From the IMG/VR virus record IMGVR_UViG_3300032304_000185, positions 1 through 29,943 of that record: DNA of 29,943 nt. One strand, given 5' to 3'. Below the pieces are notes generated by a model. It had not been told where the DNA came from and searched no databases. It was given only the letters and a program-made list of their open reading frames with translations. The position numbers and the translations under genes are program-made. The DNA is from a virus. Of the stretch, positions 13,856 to 20,707 are shown piece by piece (the first letter of the stretch is position 1; each line of letters starts with the position of its first letter).

Positions 13856-15443
13856 CTACCAGCAGCGGGCCATAGACGATCTGTACGCTTGGTTTCTTGC
13901 TGGCTATGCGGGAAACCCTTGTCTGGTATTGCCAACAGGCTCAGGCAAGAGCCACATCGTTGCCGCTATCTGCGAAGACGCGCTTACTAAGTGGCCTGAG
14001 ACGCGGGTGTTGATGCTGACCCACGTTAAAGAATTGATTGAGCAAAACGCCGAAAAGATGTACGTACATTGGCCGGACGCCCCGCTTGGTATTTATAGTG
14101 CAGGGATTGGGCGGCGTGAGTTACACCAGCCGATCACGTTTGCCGGCATTCAGTCGGTGCGGGACAAGGCAGCGCAGATTGACCACGTTGATCTGGTGAT
14201 CATTGACGAGTGCCATTTGGTCAATCACAAGGACACGGGCGGCTATCGTGATCTGCTACGCCAGCTTCAACGCATCAACCCTAACCTGCGTGTCATTGGC
14301 CTGACCGCCACACCGTATCGGCTAGGTCACGGCATGATCACAGATGAGCCGGCGATCTTTAACGCCTTGATCGCTCCGGTGACGGTTGAAGAGTTGATCT
14401 TCAAAAAGCATCTGGCCCCGCTGCGTTCTAAGGTGACGGCAACCGCGTTAGACACTACCGGCGTTGCCAAACGCGGTGGCGAGTTTGTTGAAGGCGAGTT
14501 GCAGAAGGCGGTCAACACTAAAGACCAGAATGTCCGAGTTGTTAGCGAAGTAATCGCCTTGGCTGAAGATCGGCAGCATTGGTTGTTTTTCTGCACGGGT
14601 GTATCTCACGCCGAAAACGTCTGTGAGATCTTGAACTACTGGGGCATACCGTCTAAGTGCGTGACCGGCGACACGCCCAAGAAAGAGCGCGAGAAGATTA
14701 TTGAAGAGTTCAAGACCGGCAAGATCAAGGCGTTAACCAACGCCAACGTGCTGACCACAGGGTTTGACTACCCAGACATTGACCTGATTGCCATGCTGCG
14801 GCCAACGATGTCCCCTGGTCTGTACATCCAGATGGCCGGTCGAGGGATGCGCCCCAAGAGCCATACCGATCATTGTTTGGTTCTGGACTTTGCCAAGGTT
14901 GTGGCAACGCATGGTCCGATCACCAATGTGCAAGCTCCCAAAAAGGGAGGTTCTGGCGATGGCGTTGCACCAATCAAAATATGCGACAACTGCAACGAGA
15001 TCTGTGCGTTGGCGGTGCGCGTATGCCCCGCCTGCGGAACGGATTTTCCCGCTGTTGAGCCTAAAAGGTTGAAGTTACAGCATGACGACATTATGGGCGA
15101 CAGCGGTACCGAGATGGCGGTCACCGACTGGTCGTGGCGGCGGCACGTTAGCCAAGCCAGCGGCAAGCTAATGGTGTCAATCACTTACTACGGTGGCCTG
15201 AGCGATACCCCTATCACCGAATACCTGCCGATACTGCATTCTGGTTTTGCCGGTGAGAAGGCGTTGGGTACGCTGTACTACATCGCTAACAAGGCCCAGG
15301 CGGTACTAAATCAGATCAACGAAGTGGCTGAGTCAGACGCGGTTGATTATGTGGTGGCGCAGATGAACCAAGGGTTTTCCCCAGTATCCATTGAGTACAA
15401 ACGCGATGGAAAATTCTACAGAGTGGTAAGCAGAAAATGGTGA
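13842..15443 (+). CDS. DEAD/DEAH-box superfamily 2 helicase
   Basis: The 533-aa protein begins MILRDYQQRAIDDLY (Q-motif-like). It has motif I LPTGSGKS (30-37), motif II IDECH (121-125), motif III LTATPYR (154-160), motif V NVLTTGFDYPDID (302-314) and motif VI QMAGRGMR (330-337). A four-cysteine zinc ribbon follows (C381, C384, C395, C398), then a C-terminal domain of unknown role. SSL2/UvsW-type phage helicases of this kind act in replication restart, branch migration or origin unwinding. It follows the upstream overlapping frame without a gap (TAAATG) and overlaps the VRR-NUC gene by seven bases. Confidence 0.9.
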   Translation: MILRDYQQRAIDDLYAWFLAGYAGNPCLVLPTGSGKSHIVAAICEDALTKWPETRVLMLTHVKELIEQNAEKMYVHWPDAPLGIYSAGIGRRELHQPITFAGIQSVRDKAAQIDHVDLVIIDECHLVNHKDTGGYRDLLRQLQRINPNLRVIGLTATPYRLGHGMITDEPAIFNALIAPVTVEELIFKKHLAPLRSKVTATALDTTGVAKRGGEFVEGELQKAVNTKDQNVRVVSEVIALAEDRQHWLFFCTGVSHAENVCEILNYWGIPSKCVTGDTPKKEREKIIEEFKTGKIKALTNANVLTTGFDYPDIDLIAMLRPTMSPGLYIQMAGRGMRPKSHTDHCLVLDFAKVVATHGPITNVQAPKKGGSGDGVAPIKICDNCNEICALAVRVCPACGTDFPAVEPKRLKLQHDDIMGDSGTEMAVTDWSWRRHVSQASGKLMVSITYYGGLSDTPITEYLPILHSGFAGEKALGTLYYIANKAQAVLNQINEVAESDAVDYVVAQMNQGFSPVSIEYKRDGKFYRVVSRKW

Positions 15444-15766
15444 TGCCAACCGAGCATGAAGAGCAACGTGAACTGGTGCGCTGGTTTCGGCAAACGTACC
15501 CAGACGTGCGGATTTTTGCCATTCCAAACGGGGAAAAGCGCAGCATTAGCGTGGCAAGTAGGTTGAAGGCCGAAGGCGTTAGCGCCGGGGTTCCTGACTT
15601 GTTTGTGCCGTCTTGGGGTTTGTGGATTGAAATGAAACGTCAGAAAGGAGGTGTGTTAAGACCAGAACAAAAAGATTGGATTGATTACCTACAAGGCTGC
15701 GGGCATCGGGTCATTGTGGGATACGGGTTTGACGATGCCAAAACCAAAATCGGAGAGCAGAAATGA
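15437..15766 (+). CDS. VRR-NUC nuclease (109 aa)
   Basis: A compact PD-(D/E)XK nuclease of the VRR-NUC family: HEEQRELVRWFR near residues 7-18, AIPNGEKR, AGVPDLFVP (D54), LWIEMKRQKGG (E65, K67) and LRPEQKDWI (Q78). Stand-alone phage members cleave branched or flap DNA and typically neighbour helicases. The start may be ATG 15437 or the in-frame ATG at 15443; both lie near the helicase stop. With the upstream helicase it forms a pair that could process recombination intermediates. Confidence 0.85.
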   Translation: MVMPTEHEEQRELVRWFRQTYPDVRIFAIPNGEKRSISVASRLKAEGVSAGVPDLFVPSWGLWIEMKRQKGGVLRPEQKDWIDYLQGCGHRVIVGYGFDDAKTKIGEQK

Positions 15767-16083
15767 CCAAGAAACAAAAACCAGAATTTAAAGTTAACTT
15801 CAGCATTGCTGAGATGGTTCAGCGTTTTGCTGACTACGCATTGGAGCCTGTGTTTAGGCTACCCAACAGCGAGCAGATTGTTGTTCCACACTTTATCGAA
15901 CCTCACAAATGGGTTGGATTGGGTATGGTTACGTACACAACCGAGGAGTTGCTTAACTCCCGTGCGGACCCAGAGCTTCAATGCCTATGGTCAAGGCCGT
16001 GGACAGAGAAGATTATCTTCCAAGGTAAAGATCGGGTGTTTAGCAGCGCAGAACTTAAAATCTTGATAAAGGCACGGCTATGA
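15763..16083 (+). CDS. Hypothetical protein (106 aa)
   Basis: This is a soluble protein with a basic start (MTKKQKPEFKVNFS) and a Pro/Val-rich middle (RLPNSEQIVVPHFIEPHKWV). I do not recognise a family. It overlaps the VRR-NUC stop and the next start by four bases each, so it is almost certainly translated as part of the operon. Confidence 0.6.
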   Translation: MTKKQKPEFKVNFSIAEMVQRFADYALEPVFRLPNSEQIVVPHFIEPHKWVGLGMVTYTTEELLNSRADPELQCLWSRPWTEKIIFQGKDRVFSSAELKILIKARL

Positions 16084-16331
16084 ACAAAGCAGAAGCATGG
16101 CGCAAGTGGTGGTCTGTAATTCAAAAGACCGCTCCCGCTGGTAGTTATGACCCAAGGGAAGCACCTATGTGGGAGGCCTGGGAAGCGGCTTGGGAGGAAG
16201 CAACCAAACAATCGCAAGTTGAGATTAACCACCTTAAAGAACAGCTAATGCGTGCCAACACCAATGACGGTGCGTACAAGGCTGCGTTTTTGGCTGGTCA
16301 AATGACCGCGCGGGGTGGATCGTGGAAGTGA
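16080..16331 (+). CDS. Hypothetical protein, Trp-rich helical (83 aa)
   Basis: The product has six Trp in its first 60 residues (AWRKWWSVIQK, MWEAWEAAWEEA) followed by a coiled-coil-like helix (VEINHLKEQLMRA). Short phage proteins with a WE.W..A..E repeat are common, but I cannot assign a function. Its start overlaps the previous stop as ATGA. Confidence 0.6.
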   Translation: MNKAEAWRKWWSVIQKTAPAGSYDPREAPMWEAWEAAWEEATKQSQVEINHLKEQLMRANTNDGAYKAAFLAGQMTARGGSWK

Positions 16332-16468
16332 AACCTAACTGCCAGCAATGCAGGGTCAATCCTGCAACACACAAAGTCCCGTTATCAAGCGGTAAGGGCT
16401 ATCGGTGGAAGTGCGAGGCTTGCTTTAAGCGATTACACACAAGCGGATTCAAGGACAAGATAGCATGA
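16328..16468 (+). CDS. Zinc-ribbon mini-protein (46 aa)
   Basis: A GTG at 16328 overlaps the preceding TGA (GTGA), and the frame ends as ATGA with the next gene. It encodes KPNCQQCRVNPATHKV, then YRWKCEACFKRLHT. The pair CxxC...CxxC separated by about 20 residues is a zinc-ribbon signature. Dual four-base overlaps support expression. It could be a small nucleic acid-binding or regulatory protein. Confidence 0.6.
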   Translation: MKPNCQQCRVNPATHKVPLSSGKGYRWKCEACFKRLHTSGFKDKIA

Positions 16469-16737
16469 AGTACGAAGACATCAAAGACTTTTATGAACGA
16501 TGCGAAACACATCCAGACCATCAGACTGGAATGATTTCGTACAGAATGATTGAGCAGCGACTGCAAGAAGAGATTGAAGAGTTGCGTCAATACATCGAAC
16601 AGCGTCAGTGGGTCGGGCTGACGATTGAGGAAATTAAATCCCTGCCTAGCTGGTGGCCTAGTTACGAAGACGCCCCGGCTTTGATTGAATTAGTTAAAGA
16701 TGTAGAAGCCAAGCTCAAGGAGAAGAACGGTGGCTAG
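16465..16737 (+). CDS. Hypothetical helical protein (90 aa)
   Basis: This acidic helical protein contains a predicted coiled-coil (RLQEEIEELRQYIEQRQWVG), then LTIEEIKSLPSWWPSYEDAP and a C-terminal KDVEAKLKEK. The QWVGLT.EEI element recurs in small phage proteins of the replication region, as far as I remember, without a known function. It shares its start with the end of the zinc-ribbon gene. Confidence 0.6.
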   Translation: MKYEDIKDFYERCETHPDHQTGMISYRMIEQRLQEEIEELRQYIEQRQWVGLTIEEIKSLPSWWPSYEDAPALIELVKDVEAKLKEKNGG

Positions 16738-16876
16738 ATACGGAATCCTTGACGACGAAGGCAAGGTAGTCCGTTGGGTCTGGCATCCCCCGCCATACCC
16801 ACACATTGTCCAAAAAATAAAACGCCAGCGCAAACCCAAGCTGAATCTATCTAACGTACCAGACGCACTATTTTGA
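16730..16876 (+). CDS. Small hypothetical protein (48 aa)
   Basis: A GTG at 16730 is preceded by AAGGAG at seven bases, within the end of the previous gene. The product begins ARYGILDDEGKVVRW and has a Pro-rich and then basic middle (HPPPYPHIVQKIKRQRKPKL). The strong ribosome-binding site and tight overlap support it. No family recognised. Confidence 0.5.
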   Translation: MARYGILDDEGKVVRWVWHPPPYPHIVQKIKRQRKPKLNLSNVPDALF

Positions 16877-16883
16877 GGTAAAT

Positions 16884-17138
16884 ATGAGCCAACAGAAGGT
16901 TCTTGATTATTTAAGCGAACACGGAGAGATGGCAAGGAAAGAAATGAAAGTGCCAGGTGTAACGCCCAAGGCGTTGTTTGGGATACTGAACCGTTTGTGC
17001 GCCAACGGTTCTGTCTCCAAACGTGAAGTTGGAGAAGAAAACAGAAGGTATTTTGTGTTTAACATCGGCCCTCCTTCGGTAGAGCCAGAGTACTCGTATA
17101 TCCTTAGAAACTTACCTAGAAAGGAATTTCATGGCTAA
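16884..17138 (+). CDS. Winged-helix-like small protein (84 aa)
   Basis: Residues 1-55 look like a winged helix: KVLDYLSEHGEMARKEM, VTPKALFGILNRLCANGSV and a wing KREVGEENRRYFVF. The family of such phage proteins regulates transcription or binds DNA. It starts seven bases after the previous stop with AGGTAAAT upstream. It could be a late-acting regulator at the end of the early operon; this is inference. Confidence 0.55.
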   Translation: MSQQKVLDYLSEHGEMARKEMKVPGVTPKALFGILNRLCANGSVSKREVGEENRRYFVFNIGPPSVEPEYSYILRNLPRKEFHG

Positions 17139-17340
17139 TTTTGAAACGTGGCAGTATGACAACCTTGTCAAATTTGCAGTAGAAGCAAACCAGCGGCTGG
17201 CGCTGCTGAATGCGGAGATTGAGGCGTTAAACGCCGACTTAAAAGCGGCGATTAACGCTTACCGCGACCTACTTCGCCGCGACACCCCTGTACTTTTCGA
17301 AGCTACGCATCCCACCGAAACCAAGCAGACCGGCGAGTAA
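17131..17340 (+). CDS. Coiled-coil protein (69 aa) at the end of the rightward operon
   Basis: The sequence begins MANFETWQYDNLVKFAVEAN, followed by a regular coiled coil (LALLNAEIEALNADLKAAIN). AAGGA lies upstream. The last 72 bases run antisense to the holin gene of the opposite strand, so the two operons converge and overlap. Function unknown. Confidence 0.6.
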   Translation: MANFETWQYDNLVKFAVEANQRLALLNAEIEALNADLKAAINAYRDLLRRDTPVLFEATHPTETKQTGE

Positions 17341-17706
17341 CGTCATCAACTGCTCAACCTGAAGATCTGGCGGCGGGGGTAGGCCCTTCGGGATAATGTC
17401 TACGCCCTGCCCAAACGCCCATACCCATTGCATCAGAGGATAGCCAAGAAACTGATAGGCTAGGCCAGCAACGCCAACCCAACCGACAGCAGGACGCCAG
17501 CCAGAGACAAATACGCTAGTGCTTGCAGCTTCAATTTTATTGATGTCCACTTGGGCGAGATCGGTCGCTTGGTCGATGCGCTTTTCCTCAAGGTCGAGTT
17601 TGCGCTCCTCCAACGCCATTTCCAAGCGTTCTTTGTCGGTTGTGTACAAATCCCCCGCAACTTTTCCGACCCCTTCAATAATTGATCCAATACCGAGCAA
17701 GTCCAT
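17269..17706 (-). CDS. Holin (GTA/3TM type)
   Basis: This 145-aa protein has an N-terminal start (MDLLGIGSIIEGVGKVAGDL), a long charged helix (residues 24-60) and then hydrophobic segments around RPAVGWVGVAGLAYQFLGYP, LMQWVWAFG and LMTLLAGLLGFGGMRS. This matches the GTA-type three-transmembrane holin family. It forms lesions in the inner membrane to release the endolysin at the end of the cycle. Its ATG shares one base with the stop of the HNH gene (TGATG). The 3' end overlaps the convergent plus-strand gene by 72 bases. Confidence 0.78.
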   Translation of the reverse strand: MDLLGIGSIIEGVGKVAGDLYTTDKERLEMALEERKLDLEEKRIDQATDLAQVDINKIEAASTSVFVSGWRPAVGWVGVAGLAYQFLGYPLMQWVWAFGQGVDIIPKGLPPPPDLQVEQLMTLLAGLLGFGGMRSFEKYRGVAAK

Positions 17707-18227
17707 CAGACATTCTCCGTTCGCGCACGTTCAGCTTGCGCTCTCGCTGCTACTGCGTCTTTGATTGAATCAAATAACCCAACATGAGTGGGCTTGCCTT
17801 GTTTACTAATCTGCACAACCCATTTTTTTGAGGCTTTGTGCCAAGACACGCCCTGAACACCACTTGTGTTGTCACTACGAACTGAAGCATTCTGGGCGTT
17901 TAGTTCCGCTGACGCCAGCCTAAGATTGACAATTCTGTTGTCTGACCGATTTCGATTGATGTGGTCAAGCCATTCGGTTGGCATATTGCCGTGAATGTAC
18001 AACCACGCAAGCCGGTGGGCTTTGTATAAAAAACCGCTAAGCCTAATAACCAAATAACCTTCTTCGCTCAAATGACCGCACGGTTTCCCCGGGTACACAC
18101 TATTAAACACTCTTTGACGCCGTTCGCTCTTAAAATGAGCTAGGGGTCGCACTTTCCAAAAAAACGCTCCCGTTTCTGGATTGTAATCAAGACATTCTTT
18201 GATGTACGTTTGCGTCAAATCTTTCAC
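17706..18227 (-). CDS. HNH homing-type endonuclease with AP2 DNA-binding domain
   Basis: This 173-aa protein has the HNH core KAHRLAWLYIHG (H71) and WLDHINRNRSDNRIVNLR (D88, H89, N97), followed by an AP2-like domain SGVQGVSWHKASKKWVVQIS and HVGLFDSIKDAVAAR. Such free-standing HNH-AP2 proteins are mobile nicking or cutting enzymes, common in phages. Here the gene sits between endolysin and holin with a four-base overlap on one side and a one-base overlap on the other. It therefore appears integrated into the operon's translation rather than merely inserted. Confidence 0.88.
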   Translation of the reverse strand: MKDLTQTYIKECLDYNPETGAFFWKVRPLAHFKSERRQRVFNSVYPGKPCGHLSEEGYLVIRLSGFLYKAHRLAWLYIHGNMPTEWLDHINRNRSDNRIVNLRLASAELNAQNASVRSDNTSGVQGVSWHKASKKWVVQISKQGKPTHVGLFDSIKDAVAARAQAERARTENV

Positions 18228-18739
18228 TTCAAGCCCCGTAAGGTTCTTTGAATCCAGCCAAGAAGAAACTTAGACTGGGTACGATTTTTATTGCAGATGT
18301 CAGCGTAGCGCGTGATCTTCGCCAGCGCGTAGGATTTTCTGAACGACTCGGATTCAACATTGTTGAACTTTTGCAGGGTCACATCGCCGACTGAGCCATC
18401 TGGGGTAGCGCCCACAATCAACTGCGCGAGCTTCACCGCGACTTTGATGCCGGTGTTTACGCCGAAATTGAAGATGTTTTCTGCAACAACTTGCTGCGTA
18501 ATTTCATCCCCTCGTACACGATCCCAAAACTCAACTTTATAAAAGTTGCGAACCATCCCAGTGAGGAGCGGATTGTCAATAGCGCCGTTGTCAATCAGGT
18601 TCCATCCCGGCCAGTGCGGGTTTGGGTTGCGTGCAATTCCTGCATAAGTCATTCCCCCGGTATCACCCGGAACAGTGTGTAAAATATAACCGCCTTCATC
18701 GACGATCATCTTGTCAAATGCGGGATTGAAATCAGCCAT
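18224..18739 (-). CDS. Endolysin, glycoside hydrolase family 108 muramidase
   Basis: The 171-aa protein begins ADFNPAFDKMIVDEGGYILH and has PGDTGGMTYAGIARN, the hallmark of GH108/TtsA-type phage lysozymes. The Glu of EGGY (E15) is the expected catalytic acid. The C-terminal half carries a peptidoglycan-binding-like segment (GATPDGSVGDVTLQKFN). It cuts the glycan strand after the holin opens the membrane. No signal peptide or anchor is visible. It directly follows a membrane/coiled-coil gene. Confidence 0.88.
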   Translation of the reverse strand: MADFNPAFDKMIVDEGGYILHTVPGDTGGMTYAGIARNPNPHWPGWNLIDNGAIDNPLLTGMVRNFYKVEFWDRVRGDEITQQVVAENIFNFGVNTGIKVAVKLAQLIVGATPDGSVGDVTLQKFNNVESESFRKSYALAKITRYADICNKNRTQSKFLLGWIQRTLRGLK

Positions 18740-19050
18740 TATTTCCTCGCCATTCTGTCTTCGATGATACTGATGTGCTTCTGATTATCGTGAATCATGT
18801 CACGGTTGCGTTGAATCTCTTTCTCAAGCTCTTGCCGCAGTTTTTCCCTTGCTAGTTCCGCACCGGAGTTCACGGCTTGTTTGTTGTCAGATGTAACAAC
18901 AAGACTAATCTTGGCGTTAAGTACAGTAACCTCATGCGTGAGTTTGTCCAACGCTGACATCAGGTACACCACGCAGGTAAACAAAATCGGCAGAACCGCA
19001 AACGCAGTCTTTTCGATTAGCTGACTCTTGGCTTCAAGTTTTTCGCTCAC
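18739..19050 (-). CDS. Membrane-anchored coiled-coil protein (103 aa), candidate lysis accessory
   Basis: This protein has one transmembrane segment (AFAVLPILFTCVVYLMSAL, about residues 15-33) and a C-terminal charged coiled coil (ELAREKLRQELEKEIQRNRD). It starts with GTG overlapping the previous stop (GTGA). The layout is that of an inner-membrane spanin or an antiholin, but no Rz signature can be claimed. Its place in the lysis cassette before the endolysin supports a lysis role. Confidence 0.6.
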   Translation of the reverse strand: MSEKLEAKSQLIEKTAFAVLPILFTCVVYLMSALDKLTHEVTVLNAKISLVVTSDNKQAVNSGAELAREKLRQELEKEIQRNRDMIHDNQKHISIIEDRMARK

Positions 19051-19205
19051 TGCCTGTCCTTCATCTTGTTGATGATCTCAAATGCGGACTTGACTTTTTC
19101 CTCAAGAACTGCTACTCGCAGGTCCAACTTAGACAACACGATGATGAGCGTCACCAGACCGAGCAGTATCGGCCATGCCTTCAGAAAAAGCTCTGCGATT
19201 TCCAT
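19047..19205 (-). CDS. Small membrane/coiled-coil protein (52 aa)
   Basis: The frame begins MEIAELFLKAWPILLGLVTL, is hydrophobic to residue 26, then amphipathic (LDLRVAVLEEKVKSAFEIIN). Its ATG shares a base with the metallophosphoesterase stop (TAATG), and its TGA overlaps the GTG of the next gene. It may be a holin-like, pinholin or antiholin peptide; this is inferred from topology and place. Confidence 0.6.
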   Translation of the reverse strand: MEIAELFLKAWPILLGLVTLIIVLSKLDLRVAVLEEKVKSAFEIINKMKDRQ

Positions 19206-20155
19206 TAATACTCACTCACATCAATAAGTTGACCACGGAAGTCAATGATACCCTCAGCGTGTTTGCTGACCAACTCAGGCCAGAGCGGTTTGCTGTCTTT
19301 CATGGTTATCACCGCAAACCCACTGCGCCAGTTGACCGGACCGTCTTCAAGGTAGTCGATAAATTGCGGCCCGTCTATATCTGCCAAACATCCGGTGTCA
19401 ACCCCGAAGCGGTTTCCCCGGTAGTCCCCAAACGGCGTGACCTTGAGGCTGTGTAGATGGCCTGTGATAGTTGTAACCCCAGAATTTACGGTATTGTTGT
19501 GGGTGGCGTGAACGCCGCTCTTATAGCGATGTTTAATAACTACGTTATCCGACAACCAACAAGACCAGCAAGGATGCCACTTGGGGAAATGGTCCTTTAG
19601 CGCCGTGCCGCCAACCCCCTCAAATTGTGGTGCAGCTTCGGACAGGCGCGACTCAAAGCGAGAGTCATGGTTACCTAGCGGCCAGATCAGTTGCGTGTGA
19701 TGGCGGGCCTTCTCGCAGGCGTCTTCGATCTCTTTAAGTGCTTCCTGACACGCTTGCAGTTCCTGCTTCACGTTTGGAACCGCGCTCCAATTTATTCTGG
19801 CGTGTCTGCTGATCGAACTTCCGTCAAAAATATCGCCGTTGGCTACTACGACGTGCGGTTTAAGTTCGTTTATCGCCCATAACAAGCCCTTGAAGGCAGT
19901 TGTTCGGATGCCAGGCCAGAAGTGTGCGTCAGAGAAAATGATGGCGATGCCATCAGTCAGGCCAGCTTCGTGTCTGGCTTTTTGAATGTGGACTGGTTTT
20001 CCACTTGATAAATTTATATTTAACTTACTTTCTAACGCACGCCGCCGAGTGTGGACGCGACGTTCAGAAAGGCCAGTTGCCTTAGCTACTTTTAGTGGTG
20101 ATTTGTGCTCGTCCCATAACCGCAAAAACTCTTCGTCTGTGATTTTCATTTTCAT
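19205..20155 (-). CDS. Calcineurin-like metallophosphoesterase with N-terminal HTH
   Basis: The 316-aa protein has metal-binding motifs FSDAHF (D76, H78), NGDIFDG (D108, D111), LGNHDSRFE (N162, H163, D164) and TGHLHS (H233, H235). The first 45 residues (EEFLRLWDEHKSPLKVAKAT then GLSERRVHTRRRA) form a helix-turn-helix-like element resembling those that start phage replisome or regulatory proteins. Such enzymes hydrolyse phosphoester bonds of DNA, nucleotides or phosphoproteins. The substrate is unknown. AAGGA is positioned before the ATG at 20155. Confidence 0.82.
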   Translation of the reverse strand: MKMKITDEEFLRLWDEHKSPLKVAKATGLSERRVHTRRRALESKLNINLSSGKPVHIQKARHEAGLTDGIAIIFSDAHFWPGIRTTAFKGLLWAINELKPHVVVANGDIFDGSSISRHARINWSAVPNVKQELQACQEALKEIEDACEKARHHTQLIWPLGNHDSRFESRLSEAAPQFEGVGGTALKDHFPKWHPCWSCWLSDNVVIKHRYKSGVHATHNNTVNSGVTTITGHLHSLKVTPFGDYRGNRFGVDTGCLADIDGPQFIDYLEDGPVNWRSGFAVITMKDSKPLWPELVSKHAEGIIDFRGQLIDVSEY

Positions 20156-20215
20156 GATTCTTCATCCTTGTAGAAGAACCACAGCAAATACCACAGTTTT
20201 GTTGCGGTTGGGTGA

Positions 20216-20236
20216 CCCCCCGAGGTTATCGGGGGG
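20216..20236 (-). promoter_or_regulatory. Intercistronic GC hairpin
   Basis: A perfect 8-bp stem CCCCCCGA/TCGGGGGG with a five-base loop follows the stop of the 74-aa acidic gene on the minus strand and precedes the metallophosphoesterase. No T run follows, so strong intrinsic termination is unlikely. Attenuation or mRNA stabilisation is more plausible. Confidence 0.45.
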
Positions 20237-20244
20237 CCAGATCA

Positions 20245-20469
20245 TTACTCGTCGGTCTGTTCGTCAAACTCTTCTGCTTCAACTTCTTCTTCGTCTTCTT
20301 CTTCAGCATGGGCTTGGAAGAGAGCGTCAGCGGTTGAAGAGAAAAGCGAAGACAGGGTGAACTCGTTGATGTTTGATGCTTTAGCAACCAAGAAGGCGAC
20401 CGAGAACAAAGCGTTCAGGGCGTCAACTGGCTCAGAGTCATTGATCGCGGCAAGGATGTCGTCTTTCAT
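20245..20469 (-). CDS. Small acidic protein (74 aa)
   Basis: From the ATG at 20469 (GGAG six to seven bases upstream) the product begins MKDDILAAINDSEPVDALNA and ends with a long acidic tail (EEEDEEEVEAEEFDEQTDE). A TTG four codons earlier is rejected. The tail is mimetic of DNA or chaperone acidic tails; an interaction with basic or DNA-binding proteins is possible. I do not recognise a family. Confidence 0.6.
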   Translation of the reverse strand: MKDDILAAINDSEPVDALNALFSVAFLVAKASNINEFTLSSLFSSTADALFQAHAEEEDEEEVEAEEFDEQTDE

Positions 20470-20518
20470 GTCAGGCTCCAAGAAAAGGAGTCTTATCTTA
20501 CGAACTGACGATTACCGT

Positions 20519-20707
20519 TTAATGACCTCTGGTCAGTATGGTCAGCAGCAGAAAAATAATTGCACCGCACCCAGTGACTAGGATCTGTTCTAACCGCTTA
20601 ATCCGAGCGTGGATACCCTTGGTTTCCTTTTCAATGCCTTCGTACCTTACGGCGCAGACATCTACGTGGGCGTCAATCTTGTGATCAACTTCAGATAATG
20701 TAACCAT
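20519..20707 (-). CDS. Small membrane protein (62 aa), XhlA/holin-like
   Basis: The soluble helical N-terminal part (VTLSEVDHKIDAHVDVCAVR then YEGIEKETKGIHARIKRLEQ) is followed by one membrane span at about residues 42-58. The layout matches haemolysin XhlA-like phage proteins. The gene's start overlaps the stop of the large upstream gene by one base. It could aid lysis or membrane association. The identity is tentative. Confidence 0.6.
   Translation of the reverse strand: MVTLSEVDHKIDAHVDVCAVRYEGIEKETKGIHARIKRLEQILVTGCGAIIFLLLTILTRGH

Noticed and set aside
20216-20236. Strong rho-independent terminator after the 74-aa acidic gene
   Set aside because: The stem is excellent but no T run follows on the minus strand, so it is listed only as a hairpin element.
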